Shown: positions 1 to 8,328, counted from the first letter of the stretch. The stretch is 64,000 bases of DNA from an uncultured Mitsuokella sp. (GCA_945877355.1 CAMCRT010000001.1:56831-120830); one strand, 5' to 3'. The notes: generated by a model not told the origin, from the letters alone. Numbers and translations: made by a program.

Positions 1-88
1 TTACCACCCCGTCCTGGGCCGGGCGAAAGGATTTGTAGCCGTAGTGCTCCCGCAAAAGGGCGAGGGCCTTTTCATAATCGGAGGGGAT
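1..88 (-). CDS. recQ: RecQ-family ATP-dependent DNA helicase, N-terminal fragment
   Basis: Only the first 29 codons lie in the window; the gene runs off the left edge. The translation (PSDYEKALALLREHYGYKSF then RPAQDGVV) matches the conserved RecQ N-terminus, where the aromatic-rich FGxxxFRxxQ segment precedes the nucleotide-binding motif. RecQ unwinds DNA 3'-5' in recombination and repair. The reading frame is closed upstream by a TAG and has no ATG, GTG or TTG at the expected place. The only codon with a well-placed Shine-Dalgarno (GAAGG at 96-100, 7-nt spacing) is ATC at 86-88, so an AUC start is inferred. A sequencing error or a true mutation of ATG is the alternative. Confidence 0.75.
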   Translation of the reverse strand, partial: MPSDYEKALALLREHYGYKSFRPAQDGVV

Positions 89-157
89 AAGAACACCTTC
101 TTTCTGCTAAAGCTGAGATGCGATTTGGACCCGTCCTTAAGCGCGAAAAACATCTTT

Positions 158-366
158 CTCGCAGACTCCCCCTTTCCCTGCGGGCGTTCCCCCTCTAGAG
201 GGGGACGAGGCAAGACTCAGTAGGTCGCAATGGGATGGATAGTCCGGGAGACTGTCAGGCAAGTCGTGTGAGTTTGCCGTTCGCAGCAAGCCATTGCGAG
301 CATAGGAGCCTCGCTTGCCTCCCTCTGGAGGGAGGTGGCGCGCGAAGCGCGACGGAGGGAGTCTTG
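158..366. repeat. Family A/B REP-like paired repeat, locus 1
   Basis: A family A unit (158-222) is followed by a family B unit in inverted orientation (313-366). Each unit starts or ends with AGACTCCC and carries two hairpins: a small GC stem with a TTCGGG-type loop, then a palindrome (TCCCCCTCTAGAGGGGGA in A, CCTCCCTCTGGAGGGAGG in B). The arrangement resembles bacterial REP pairs. It fills the recQ-putP intergenic region, where nothing coding is seen. Confidence 0.8.
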
Positions 367-420
367 ATGCTGGGCGTGACGATTTTTATACGTCAAGGCG
401 AGAGAAAAGCGGCAGTTGCA

Positions 421-1899
421 TCAAATATTGCTTTTCCCTACTGCGTCGAAGGTCTTTGTAATCTCCATGCTAGGAGCTTTTCCCAGCAGGCTCACGACTG
501 CGATGGCAATCGTGGAGAAGAGGAAGCCGGGGACGATTTCGTAGAGGCCGAAGAGGGCGAGCTGCTTCCAGACGAGGACGGTGACGCCGCCCACGATGAT
601 GCCGGCCAGCACCCCGTTTCGCGTCGTGCGGCGCCAGAAGAGGCTCAGGAGGATGGCGGGGCCGAAGGCGGCGCCGAAGCCTGCCCAGGCGTAGGCCACC
701 ATGTCGAGGATGAAGCTATTGGGCGTGAGGCCGATGTAGACAGCGAGGCTCGCGATGATGAGAACGCTGGCCCGGCTGATCCAGATGAGCTCCTTCTGCT
801 CGGCGCTGGAGCGGACGAGGGAGCGGTAGAAGTCCTGGGCAAAGGCGGAGGCTGCCACGAGGAGCTGGCTCGACGCCGTGCTCATGATGGCGGCGAGCAC
901 TGCCGACAGCACGAGGCCGGCGATGAAGGAGGGGAAGAGCTCGTTCGTCATGACGAGGAAGACCGTCTCCGACGCCGTGCCCTCGAGGGGCGTCGTGAGG
1001 TACACCCGGCCCACCATGCCCACGGCGACGGCAGCGGCGAGCGACAGGACGACCCAGGTCATGGCGATGTGGGTGGCCTGCTTGATTTCCTTTGAGCTCT
1101 CGATGGCCATGAAGCGCACGAGGATATGGGGCTGGCCGAAGTAGCCGATGCCCCAGGCCAGGAGCGATATGAGCTCGATGGCCCCCATGGTGGAGCCGTC
1201 CGGCTTCGTGAGCGGCGCCAGGAAGGAGTCCTGCACCGTCCGCATCTCGCCCAGCACATGGGCGAAGCCCCCCGCCTCCAGCGCCGCCGTGATGGGGACG
1301 ATGAGGATGGCGAAGAACATCATGACGCCCTGGATGAAGTCCGTGCGGGACACGGCGAGAAAGCCTCCCACCAGGGTGTAGAAGACGACGGAGCCCGCGC
1401 CGATGAAGATGGCATACTCGTAGGGGATGCCGAAGACCGTCTCGAAGAGCCGACCCGCCGACACGAAGCCGGAGGCGGTGTAGATGACGAAGAAGATGAG
1501 GATGAAGATGGCGGGCACGATGCGCAGGAGGTTCGACCCGTCGAGATACCTGTTCTGCAGGAACTCCGGCAGCGTCAGGGCGTTGCCGGCCAGCTCCGTG
1601 TATTTCCGGAGGCGGGCGGCGAGAAAGCGCCAGTTCGCCCAGGTGCCGATGGCGATGCCGATGGCAATCCAGCCCGCATTGAGGCCCGCAAGGTAGGCAA
1701 AGCCCGGCACGCCCATGAGCATCCACCCGCTCATGTCCGAGGCCTCCGCCGAAAGCGACGTGACCCAGGCCCCGAGCTTCCGGTTCCCCAGGAAGTAGTC
1801 GCTCATATTCCGGGTGCGGCGGTAGTAGTAGACGCCGATGGCCATCATGAGGCCGATGTACAGGACAAAGGTATTGAGTATGGCTAAATCGTGTGTCAC
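421..1899 (-). CDS. putP: Sodium/proline symporter PutP (SSS family)
   Basis: Takes up proline with Na+ across the inner membrane. The 492-aa protein is full length for the family and almost entirely hydrophobic, with about 13 membrane spans. Family landmarks are visible: the helix-2 segment SAEASDMSGWMLMGVPG (in E. coli PutP this holds the Na+-binding Asp and Ser), the YTASGFVSAGRLF stretch, and the late motif MSTASSQLLVAAS corresponding to the Na+-binding Ser/Thr pair. The start is GTG, with GGAGG about 6 nt upstream. It lies downstream of the 6S RNA locus on the same strand, separated by a terminator hairpin, so it probably has its own promoter, which I could not place. Confidence 0.93.
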   Translation of the reverse strand: MTHDLAILNTFVLYIGLMMAIGVYYYRRTRNMSDYFLGNRKLGAWVTSLSAEASDMSGWMLMGVPGFAYLAGLNAGWIAIGIAIGTWANWRFLAARLRKYTELAGNALTLPEFLQNRYLDGSNLLRIVPAIFILIFFVIYTASGFVSAGRLFETVFGIPYEYAIFIGAGSVVFYTLVGGFLAVSRTDFIQGVMMFFAILIVPITAALEAGGFAHVLGEMRTVQDSFLAPLTKPDGSTMGAIELISLLAWGIGYFGQPHILVRFMAIESSKEIKQATHIAMTWVVLSLAAAVAVGMVGRVYLTTPLEGTASETVFLVMTNELFPSFIAGLVLSAVLAAIMSTASSQLLVAASAFAQDFYRSLVRSSAEQKELIWISRASVLIIASLAVYIGLTPNSFILDMVAYAWAGFGAAFGPAILLSLFWRRTTRNGVLAGIIVGGVTVLVWKQLALFGLYEIVPGFLFSTIAIAVVSLLGKAPSMEITKTFDAVGKSNI

Positions 1900-1938
1900 A
1901 AAATTCCTCCTGTGGCCAAAGTTCTATTGCATAAGGAC

Positions 1939-1969
1939 AGAAAAGAAGACCTCTCTGAAGAGAGGCCTT
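1939..1969 (-). terminator. Intrinsic terminator between the 6S RNA locus and putP
   Basis: Perfect-looking stem AAGGCCTCTC/GAGAGGTCTT with a four-base loop, followed on the minus strand by CTTTTCT. A second, larger inverted repeat (2008-2049, GAAGGGAGGCT arms) lies just upstream without a T-run. Together they should end the small-RNA transcript before putP. Confidence 0.6.
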
Positions 1970-2053
1970 CCTGCTATTCTGGTTTTCCAATCTTCTCAAG
2001 ATACGCGGAAGGGAGGCTACCGCCATGATGCATGCAGCAGCCTCCCTTCAAAG

Positions 2054-2233
2054 CAGGAGTCCAGAGTGCCGTTCACTTTAAATGCCTAAACCTGCGAAAC
2101 GCAGGTGGGTACCCTAAGTCTGGTTTTTGCGACGCCGAGCAGTGCAAGGCACGCATCTGCCAGAATCAAATCAGGTTCCCTAGGAAAAATGTAGGTTAGA
2201 CACTGTTAAAGCTCACGCACACCCCAGGCCTGT
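2054..2233 (-). ncRNA. ssrS: Probable 6S RNA
   Basis: An intergenic, non-coding segment with the expected size (about 180 nt) and layout of 6S RNA, the RNA that binds sigma-A/sigma-70 RNA polymerase. The ends form a closing stem (CCTGGGGTGTG with GGCACTCTGG, one bulge). Inside there is a large asymmetric bubble bounded by CCTAGGGAACCTG and CAGACTTAGGGTACCC, and an apical hairpin around TGCGTGCCTTGCA. The motif CTTAGGGTACCCACCTG is one I associate with Firmicutes 6S RNAs. A clear promoter precedes it. Identification rests on remembered consensus, not on a covariance search. Confidence 0.65.
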
Positions 2234-2248
2234 CCTTCTTTGCCTGTT

Positions 2249-2277
2249 ATATTATCATAAAAATTTTTCATTCGCAA
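2249..2277 (-). promoter_or_regulatory. Housekeeping promoter of the 6S RNA gene
   Basis: Minus-strand TTGCGA, 17-bp spacer, TAATAT. Transcription would start near 2240, a few bases before the 5' arm of the closing stem. Confidence 0.6.
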
Positions 2278-2465
2278 GACTTGACAAAAGAAGACTTCTC
2301 GCATGTCTGTGCAAAAAGTACAAAATACATAATTTTTTATGGAAATCAGCCGGAATCAAGCCCTTCTCTGGGAGGAGGGTGCCCCGAAGGGGCAGGAGGA
2401 GCCCGCCCGTAGGACGTCGCAATAGGAGTGAGTAGTAGGGACCGGCTACTATCCCGCCTTTCCCA

Positions 2466-2831
2466 TCACTTGGTGCGGATCGCTGTGATCTCGTAGCCGG
2501 AGCCGGCAAGGCTCTGGCGGATCTCGTCGTCGGAGACCTCTCGCGTCATCTTGAGGGTGGCGCGGTTGTGGTGGAGGTTCACCTCCGCTGCGGCACCGTC
2601 GATGGCATCCAGGGCCTGCTCCACACGGATCTTGCAGTTGCCGCAGGTCATGCCGCTGATATCGATGATCTTCTCCCCGACGATGGTGCCATTGAGCTCC
2701 TTCTTCGGAGGTGCGACGATCTCCCCGCCGCCCCCGCAACAGGAGCCCTCCCCCCGCCAGTGGCGCACGACACCCCGCAGGGCAAAATATAGGGCAATGA
2801 GGACGATGACGCCGATAACAGCTGTAGCCAT
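2466..2831 (-). CDS. Membrane-anchored heavy-metal-associated (HMA) domain protein with FeoB-associated-type N-terminus
   Basis: 121 aa. Residues 2-20 form one membrane span, followed by a basic stretch and a Cys-Cys pair (31-32) in a glycine run. This layout is like the small FeoB-associated Cys-rich membrane proteins. From about residue 53 an HMA fold begins, with the metal-binding MTCGNC motif at 61-66 and the usual alternating beta/alpha pattern to the end. It probably binds Cu+ or Zn2+ at the inner membrane. ATG at 2831 is chosen over the upstream in-frame TTG because GAAGGA is correctly spaced before it. No transporter gene is adjacent. Confidence 0.75.
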   Translation of the reverse strand: MATAVIGVIVLIALYFALRGVVRHWRGEGSCCGGGGEIVAPPKKELNGTIVGEKIIDISGMTCGNCKIRVEQALDAIDGAAAEVNLHHNRATLKMTREVSDDEIRQSLAGSGYEITAIRTK

Positions 2832-3041
2832 GATGCTTCCTTCTTTCAATAAGTCAGAATGGTTTTCAATCTATATGTTTCTACCACTGTTATACGCGAG
2901 AAAGAGCAAAATGTCAAGAAATACTTTCATTATCAAAATAGAAACGGAGGGCAAGCTGTTTTCAGCAGCAAGAAAGGATCTATGGCACATAACGCAGAGG
3001 AACAAACCTGTAAATATGGACAGGAGCAGGGTCTTTTCCTC

Positions 3042-3070
3042 TTGAACTTTTCAGTTTGAGTGTGTATAAT
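3042..3070 (+). promoter_or_regulatory. Housekeeping promoter upstream of the ftsZ-like gene
   Basis: TTGAAC, exactly 17 bp, then TATAAT. Transcription from about 3077 would cover the 24-codon ORF at 3111 and the ftsZ-like gene. The rest of 2832-3240 holds nothing else recognisable. Confidence 0.75.
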
Positions 3071-3110
3071 CGATAGGTATTGTAATATGTATTATAGGGG
3101 AAGTGTACGA

Positions 3111-3185
3111 ATGTATTCGGAGAAGCTCGCGCTTGATTGGGTGAAGGTCGTCCTGGCCCTGTCGGCTGTTGTTCTTTTTTCTTGA
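3111..3185 (+). CDS. Possible 24-aa small membrane peptide ahead of the ftsZ-like gene
   Basis: A short ORF beginning at ATG with an AGGGGAAG ribosome-binding site 8 nt upstream. The peptide has a charged N-terminus (MYSEKLALDWVK) followed by a short hydrophobic tail (VVLALSAVVLFS), long enough only for a partial membrane span. It lies between a strong promoter and the ftsZ-like gene, so it could be a translated leader or a small division-associated peptide. No family is recognised, and codon evidence is too short to be decisive. Confidence 0.3.
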   Translation: MYSEKLALDWVKVVLALSAVVLFS

Positions 3186-3240
3186 TATGGGTCTCAGGCC
3201 TTTTATTGTGCGGGGATGTTCCAGCGGGGGGTAGCGTCGC

Positions 3241-4383
3241 ATGGCGACAAAAACGGAAATCGTAAAACCGAAGATAAAGATCAAGGTGTTCGGCATCGGT
3301 GGCGGCGGCAATAATGCCCTTGCCCGCATGAAGACGTCGGAGGACCTTGACCTGGAGCTCGTCGCCATCAACTCCGATAAGCGTCAGCTCTCCTTTGTGG
3401 AACGCCCCGATTTGCACATCCTGCAGATCGGCGAGTCCCTCACGGGCGGCCGGGGCACAGGCGGCCGGGTGGAGCTCGGCGACCAGGCGGCACGCCAGGA
3501 GGCGGCAAAGCTCCGGGAGGCCATGGCAGGAGCGGATCTCCTCTTCATCACGGCAGCCATGGGCGGCGGCTTTGGCACGGGGGCGGCCCCTGTCATCGCC
3601 CGCATCGCAAAGGAGGCGGGCATCCTCACGGCAGGTGTCGTGACGGAGCCCTTCAGCTTTGAGGGCAATCGCAAGAAGCGCCTCGCGGAGGCCGGCATCA
3701 CGAGGATGCAGTCCCAGATGGATGCGCTCATCGTCGTGTCGAACGACAATCTCTCAAAGCTCCCGGAGAACCACAACATGACCCTCTCCAATGCCTTCAA
3801 GGCGGCGGATGCGGTGCTGAACCAGGCGGTGAGCTGCATCGCAGAGCTGATACTCAAGACTGGCTTTATCAATGTGGACTTTGCGGACGTGACGACCATC
3901 TTCCGCCACAGCGAGTCCAGCGATGCGCTCCTCGGCATCGGCCGGAGCAAGCGCAGCGCGGTGGATGCGGTGAAGGCGGCGGTGACGAGCCCGCTGTTCT
4001 CCCGGAGCCTCGAGGGTGCCCGGGCGGTCATACTGAACCTCACGGGGGACAGCGAGCTCAGCATGTACGATGTGGATGAGGCGACCCACTTCATCGCCGA
4101 CAGCACGGACGACAATGTGGATCTCATCCTGGGTACGGTCATCGACGATACGATGGACGGCGAGGTCCAGGCGACCATCATCGCCATGGATTTCGCCGAC
4201 AGCACGGTGCTGAAGGCGCCGACGGTGACGGTGCCGGAGAAAAAGGAAGCGGCGCCCACGCCGAAGATCGACCTGGCCCCGCCGAGCTTCATGACGAACA
4301 AGAAGGGAAAGGATGCGCAGGGAGCCTTTGCAATCCCGGCGTTCCGGCTGGCACCCGATACGGAGGGGCCAGAGAAAAAATAG
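3241..4383 (+). CDS. ftsZ: Divergent FtsZ (tubulin-like cell-division GTPase)
   Basis: 380 aa with the FtsZ layout: a glycine-rich N-terminal nucleotide loop (GIGGGGNNALARM, 18-30), the tubulin signature region (108-114), T7 synergy loop NVDFADVTTI (211-220) and a C-terminal peptide FAIPAFRL resembling the FtsA/ZipA-binding tail IPAFLR. It would polymerise with GTP into a ring or filament. The signature reads GGGFGTG instead of GGGTGTG (Phe111 for the phosphate-contacting Thr). The loop around 66-82 (LTGGRGTGGRVELGDQAARQ) also differs from the usual TRGLGAGANPEVGRKAAEE. The T7 acidic residues (Asp213, Asp216) are intact. There is no dcw-cluster context, so it may be a second FtsZ. Confidence 0.85.
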   Translation: MATKTEIVKPKIKIKVFGIGGGGNNALARMKTSEDLDLELVAINSDKRQLSFVERPDLHILQIGESLTGGRGTGGRVELGDQAARQEAAKLREAMAGADLLFITAAMGGGFGTGAAPVIARIAKEAGILTAGVVTEPFSFEGNRKKRLAEAGITRMQSQMDALIVVSNDNLSKLPENHNMTLSNAFKAADAVLNQAVSCIAELILKTGFINVDFADVTTIFRHSESSDALLGIGRSKRSAVDAVKAAVTSPLFSRSLEGARAVILNLTGDSELSMYDVDEATHFIADSTDDNVDLILGTVIDDTMDGEVQATIIAMDFADSTVLKAPTVTVPEKKEAAPTPKIDLAPPSFMTNKKGKDAQGAFAIPAFRLAPDTEGPEKK

Positions 4384-4390
4384 GTGGATT

Positions 4391-5152
4391 TTGAGCAAGC
4401 TAGGCAGATTCTCTCGGACAGAGCTTCTTTTGGGCGAGGATGGCATGGAGCGCCTGAAGGGCGCGACGGTGGCGGTCTTTGGCGTGGGGGGCGTGGGCTC
4501 CTTTGCGGCGGAGGCACTGGCGCGATCTGGCGTCGGTCATCTCGTCCTCATCGACAATGACACGGTCTGCATGACGAATATCAATCGTCAGATCCATGCG
4601 ACCACAAAGACCATCGGCAAGGGCAAGACCCTCGTCATGAAGGAGCGCATCCATGATATCAATCCGGAGGCGGAGGTCACGACCATCGACGGCTTCTTCC
4701 TGCCGGACAGTGCGGCGGACTTCTTCCCAGTGCATTACGACTACGTCATCGATGCCATCGATACGGTCTCGGGAAAGATCGGCCTCGTGCTGGCCTGCCG
4801 GGAGCGAGGCATCCCCATCATCTCCTGCATGGGGGCGGGCAACAAGCTGGATCCGACGAAGTTCAAGGTCATGGATATCAGCCGTACCACGGTGGACCCC
4901 ATCGCGCGGGTCATGCGGAAGAAGCTCAAGGAGCTCCGCGTGCCGAAGCTCAAGGTGGTCTGCTCCACGGAAAAGCCCCTGAAGATCAGCCAGAGCGGCT
5001 GCGGATCGAATTGTATCTGCCCGCCGGGCAGCGCCCGGAACTGCGACAGGCGGCGGTCCGTGCCCGGGAGCATTTCCTTCGTGCCCTCCGTGGCAGGGCT
5101 CATCCTGGCCGGCGAAGTCATCCGGGATATTTCCGGTGTGGAAAAAGCATAG
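4391..5152 (+). CDS. tcdA: tRNA threonylcarbamoyladenosine dehydratase (ThiF/MoeB fold)
   Basis: Cyclises t6A37 to ct6A in ANN-decoding tRNAs using ATP. The 253-aa protein has the E1-like nucleotide motif GVGGVGS (31-37), the DNDTVCMTNINRQ segment and the TcdA-type cysteine-rich late region SGCGSNCICPPGSARNC. The start is TTG at 4391, with AGGTGG at 4382-4387 overlapping the stop of the ftsZ-like gene. The two are therefore probably cotranscribed and translationally coupled. Confidence 0.88.
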   Translation: MSKLGRFSRTELLLGEDGMERLKGATVAVFGVGGVGSFAAEALARSGVGHLVLIDNDTVCMTNINRQIHATTKTIGKGKTLVMKERIHDINPEAEVTTIDGFFLPDSAADFFPVHYDYVIDAIDTVSGKIGLVLACRERGIPIISCMGAGNKLDPTKFKVMDISRTTVDPIARVMRKKLKELRVPKLKVVCSTEKPLKISQSGCGSNCICPPGSARNCDRRRSVPGSISFVPSVAGLILAGEVIRDISGVEKA

Positions 5153-5234
5153 CTATTGAGGTAGGCTGCAAATGGGCAGTCTCCCTTTTCATGAAAAAAT
5201 TTTCGGGCGGGATTTTCAAAAAATACCGATATAT

Positions 5235-5275
5235 GGAAAAGGCACAGCAGGCTTCGGCAGATGTTGTGCCTTTCC
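5235..5275 (+). terminator. Terminator-like hairpin after tcdA
   Basis: Long stem AAAAGGCACA/TGTGCCTTT followed by TCCTTGTT. It separates tcdA from the downstream chemoreceptor gene. A weak promoter (TTGTTG, 18 bp, TATTCT) starts at 5276. Confidence 0.55.
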
Positions 5276-5325
5276 TTGTTGTTCCTTTAGAGAAAGAGCT
5301 ATTCTATAAGGAAAACGGGAAATGT

Positions 5326-5354
5326 AAAGGAGGATTCTCCTTCTCTTTAGCGAA
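5326..5354 (+). promoter_or_regulatory. Leader hairpin motif shared with other chemoreceptor genes
   Basis: AAGGAG-GATT-CTCCTT hairpin followed by CTCTTTAGCGAA. A near-identical arrangement lies before the chemoreceptor at 31714, and a looser one before 22137. Confidence 0.4.
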
Positions 5355-5434
5355 TTATAAAGTAGAATTTATCACCCACATATATTTATGGGCATTGCTT
5401 CTGAGCGGTGCCAGGCTTTCGAGGAGGTTATTTC

Positions 5435-7408
5435 CTGAAGCTGAAACCGAAGATGATGCTGGGCATCGGCATCCCTCTTGTGGTGACGTTCATCATCATG
5501 GGCGCAATCATCTACTCCATGGCGAGCTCTGCGCTGCGCAACGTGACGGAGACGGCGCTGGAGGAAATCGGCTCCCACTACTTAGAGTCCATCAATGGGA
5601 TCGTGACGGCGGACAACGCCATCATGGACACCATTGCGGCCAGTTGGGAGGAGGGCATGCCCCAGGGCGACGAGCTCCAGGACGAGGTCAATACCCTCGC
5701 CAAGACCAGCAAGGGCGTCAATCTCGTCTACGTGGGAATGCCCGATGGCAGCTACAAGGCCAGCGGCTCCATGCCCGCCGGCTACGATCCCCGCACCCGG
5801 GCCTGGTATAAGGATGCCATGGCCAACAAGGGCAAGGTTGTCGTCTCCAGCGGCTACAAGTCCGCCTCCAGCGGTAAGGCCGTCATCACCCTCTCCCGCA
5901 CCATCGAGCATAATGGCGAGACGATCGCTGTGCTGGGCGCCAACATCGATCTCGACCTCATCGGCCAGACATTGAAGGACGTGAAGGTGGGCGAGACGGG
6001 AGCCCTCTTCGTCATCGGTCGTGATAGCGAGTACATCTTCCATCAGAAATTCACCATCGACGACAAGCTGGCAGAGATGGACGGGGGCGCCTACAAGGAC
6101 TTTGCGAAGCGCCTCATGACGGGCAAGCAGGAACACTTCGAGGAGAACTTCCAGGGCGTGGACAAGTTCTTCGCCGCGACACCGGTGGGCTCCACGGGCT
6201 GGACCATCGTGGTGGCGGATCCGAAGGATGACGCCTACGCCGCTGTCACCCGCATGGCCACCATCATCGTCGTCATCTGCATCCTCGCCATCGCGATTCT
6301 CTCTGCCATCGTCTTCGTCATGCTGACGAAGGTCATCAACCCCATTGCCATGCTCTCCAGCACCGCAGAGAAGGTGGCAAATGGCGACCTCTCCGTGAAG
6401 CTGCCCCAGTCGTCCCTCTCGGATGAAATCGGTACGCTCCAGAATAACTGCGTGAAGATGATCGACTTCCTGCGGGATATGGTGGCAAATACGGGCAAGG
6501 CTGCGGATCAGGTGTCCTCCTCCTCTGAGGAGCTCACGGCAAGCGCCGGCCAGACGTCCCAGGCCTCCCAGTCGGCGGCAGAGTCCGTCGTCAATATTGC
6601 CGAGCAGTCGGCCGAGCAGCTGGACCTCGTGGACAAGGCGACCACGACGGTCACGGGCATGAACGACCAGATGACGACGGTCATGGGCGCCGTGAACGGC
6701 GTCACCGAGTCCGCCGCCTCCACCCAGAAGGCCACGAAGGAAGGCCGTGCGGTCCTCGACAAGGTTATCGAGGGCGTCGATGGCCTCGCCCGGGGTGCTG
6801 TTGATGTGGGCGGCGCTGTCCAGGCCCTCTACGACGGCTCCAAGAACATCGCGGAAATCAATAAGACCGTCACCGACATCGCCGGCCAGACGAAGCTCCT
6901 GGCGCTGAACGCTGCCATCGAGGCAGCCCGCGCCGGCGAGCAGGGCCGCGGCTTTGCCGTCGTCGCCGACGAGGTCCGGAAGCTCGCCGAGGAGTCTGAG
7001 TCCGCAGCCCAGGAGATCAACGGCGTCATTCAGAAGAACGCCGACGAGATCCAGAAGGCCTTTGATCTCACGAAGAACCAGCAGGCCGAGGTCAAGGAGA
7101 ACGTGGCCCAGGTCCAGGAGGCTGGCGACAAGTTCGACAGCATCGCTGGGCTCATCGAGAGCCTGACAAAGGACATCGAGAAGATCGCGAAGATCAGCGC
7201 CCAGATCCAGAAGGACTGCACCACCACCGTCGAGGAAGTGGGCAAGATCCGCGAGGCCTCCGGTTCTGTCCAGCAGAAGGCCACGGACGTGTCCGCAGTC
7301 TCCGAGCAGCAGGCAGCCTCCACAGAGGAAATCGCCGCGGCCAGCCACACGCTGGCCGAGCTCGCCCAGCAGCTCCAGGACGGCGTGAAGAAGTTCAAGC
7401 TGAAATAA
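5435..7408 (+). CDS. Methyl-accepting chemotaxis protein, Cache-type sensor
   Basis: 657-aa transmembrane receptor. Span 1 lies within roughly the first 30 residues. A long periplasmic region with Cache-like features ([30 protein letters not shown]) runs to span 2 near residue 275, followed by HAMP and a coiled-coil signalling domain ending in KKFKLK. The signalling tip reads [20 protein letters not shown], with Lys where Asn is usual. It would pass ligand binding to CheA through CheW. No ATG/GTG/TTG has a ribosome-binding site. GAGGAGG at 5421-5427 sits 7 nt before CTG at 5435, which I take as the start; GTG at 5408 lies upstream of that site. Confidence 0.88.
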   Translation: MKLKPKMMLGIGIPLVVTFIIMGAIIYSMASSALRNVTETALEEIGSHYLESINGIVTADNAIMDTIAASWEEGMPQGDELQDEVNTLAKTSKGVNLVYVGMPDGSYKASGSMPAGYDPRTRAWYKDAMANKGKVVVSSGYKSASSGKAVITLSRTIEHNGETIAVLGANIDLDLIGQTLKDVKVGETGALFVIGRDSEYIFHQKFTIDDKLAEMDGGAYKDFAKRLMTGKQEHFEENFQGVDKFFAATPVGSTGWTIVVADPKDDAYAAVTRMATIIVVICILAIAILSAIVFVMLTKVINPIAMLSSTAEKVANGDLSVKLPQSSLSDEIGTLQNNCVKMIDFLRDMVANTGKAADQVSSSSEELTASAGQTSQASQSAAESVVNIAEQSAEQLDLVDKATTTVTGMNDQMTTVMGAVNGVTESAASTQKATKEGRAVLDKVIEGVDGLARGAVDVGGAVQALYDGSKNIAEINKTVTDIAGQTKLLALNAAIEAARAGEQGRGFAVVADEVRKLAEESESAAQEINGVIQKNADEIQKAFDLTKNQQAEVKENVAQVQEAGDKFDSIAGLIESLTKDIEKIAKISAQIQKDCTTTVEEVGKIREASGSVQQKATDVSAVSEQQAASTEEIAAASHTLAELAQQLQDGVKKFKLK

Positions 7409-7426
7409 GAATTTATTTGCCAAGAG

Positions 7427-7457
7427 TGCACCATGGATTTTTCCATGGTGCATTTTT
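7427..7457 (+). terminator. Intrinsic terminator of the chemoreceptor gene
   Basis: Perfect 10-bp stem TGCACCATGG/CCATGGTGCA with a six-base loop and TTTTT. Confidence 0.85.
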
Positions 7458-7512
7458 CATAAAAAGACGGAATTTATTTCCTATATATAAGCAATACGTC
7501 CCAGAGAATCCG

Positions 7513-7541
7513 TTGACTATCTGAAAAAGCTATGATATTAT
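7513..7541 (+). promoter_or_regulatory. Promoter of carD
   Basis: TTGACT, 17 bp, TATTAT. A perfect inverted repeat GAAGTAT-GCT-ATACTTC (7561-7577) lies just downstream of the expected start point and could be an operator or an mRNA hairpin. Confidence 0.7.
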
Positions 7542-7618
7542 ACTATTTTACTTTTTTAAAGAAGTATGCTATACTTCAGATAGTTCACTTTACATGTCTA
7601 TCTGGGAGGTGTATTTGT

Positions 7619-8116
7619 TTGCTTCAGGTAGGTGACCGGGTGGTGTATCCGATGCATGGCGCCGGCATCATTGCAGGAATCGAAGAGTGCGAGGTGCTGG
7701 GGGAGGACAAGTCCTACTATGTCATCCAGATGCCCATCGGCAATATGAAGATGATGGTTCCGACGGATAATGTGGAGACCGTGGGCCTTCGCGATATCGT
7801 GAGCGAGGACAAGGTGGCAGAGGTCCGGGATGTGCTCTCGGCGAAGCCCGAGCGGGTGACCGGCAGCTGGAACAAGAGGTTCCACGCGAACCTCACCCGG
7901 ATGAAGACCGGCGATATCTGCGATGTGGCGGCCGTCGCGCGGGATCTTATCCTGCAGGATCGGAAGCGGCGCGTCTCCAGCGGCGAGAAGCGCCTGCTGG
8001 ATCTGGCGAAGCAGATCCTCGTCAGTGAGCTCGTCTATGCCTGCGACAAGAGCCCCGAGGAAGTGGAGTCTTGGCTCGTGGGGACGATTGAGGAGAATCG
8101 CCACGCGCAGCACTGA
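7619..8116 (+). CDS. carD: CarD family transcription regulator (RNA polymerase-binding)
   Basis: 165 aa, the normal length. The N-terminal Tudor-like RNA polymerase interaction domain is clear (LQVGDRVVYPMHGAGIIAGI, PIGNMKMMVPTDN), followed by the helical DNA-binding C-terminal domain with KRRVSSGEKRLLDLAKQILVSEL. CarD stabilises open promoter complexes at many housekeeping promoters. The start is TTG with GGGAGGTG 7 nt upstream. It has its own promoter and terminator, so it is monocistronic, although it sits next to yacL as in many Firmicutes. Confidence 0.92.
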   Translation: MLQVGDRVVYPMHGAGIIAGIEECEVLGEDKSYYVIQMPIGNMKMMVPTDNVETVGLRDIVSEDKVAEVRDVLSAKPERVTGSWNKRFHANLTRMKTGDICDVAAVARDLILQDRKRRVSSGEKRLLDLAKQILVSELVYACDKSPEEVESWLVGTIEENRHAQH

Positions 8117-8124
8117 GACCGCAG

Positions 8125-8153
8125 GAAGCACGGGGAGCCGTGCTTCTTTTTTT
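8125..8153 (+). terminator. Intrinsic terminator of carD
   Basis: GAAGCACGG/CCGTGCTTC perfect stem with TTTTTTT. Confidence 0.88.
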
Positions 8154-8328
8154 CGGGGCGGAAGCTTGTTCGTGCTGGAGGGATGACAAGGACGGGGAAG
8201 GGGCAGCTCCCCCTTCTTTTGGTGTCTTTACAAGGCGGGCGGATTTCGGTATACTATTGAACGTTATTTTCTGAACGTTATTTCCTGGCTTTGCCCGGAG
8301 GATGGAGAAGAGAGAATCGGAGGAAAGA

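Noticed and set aside
1..213. 70-codon minus-strand frame spanning the family A repeat
   Set aside because: It reads through the repeat in a frame different from RecQ, and the same peptide-like start (MPRPPLEGERP) recurs at 14.9 kb only because the repeat does.
5205..5235. Sigma-28 promoter before the Cache chemoreceptor
   Set aside because: ACCGATAT resembles a -10 element, but no TAAA-like -35 lies 14-16 bp upstream.
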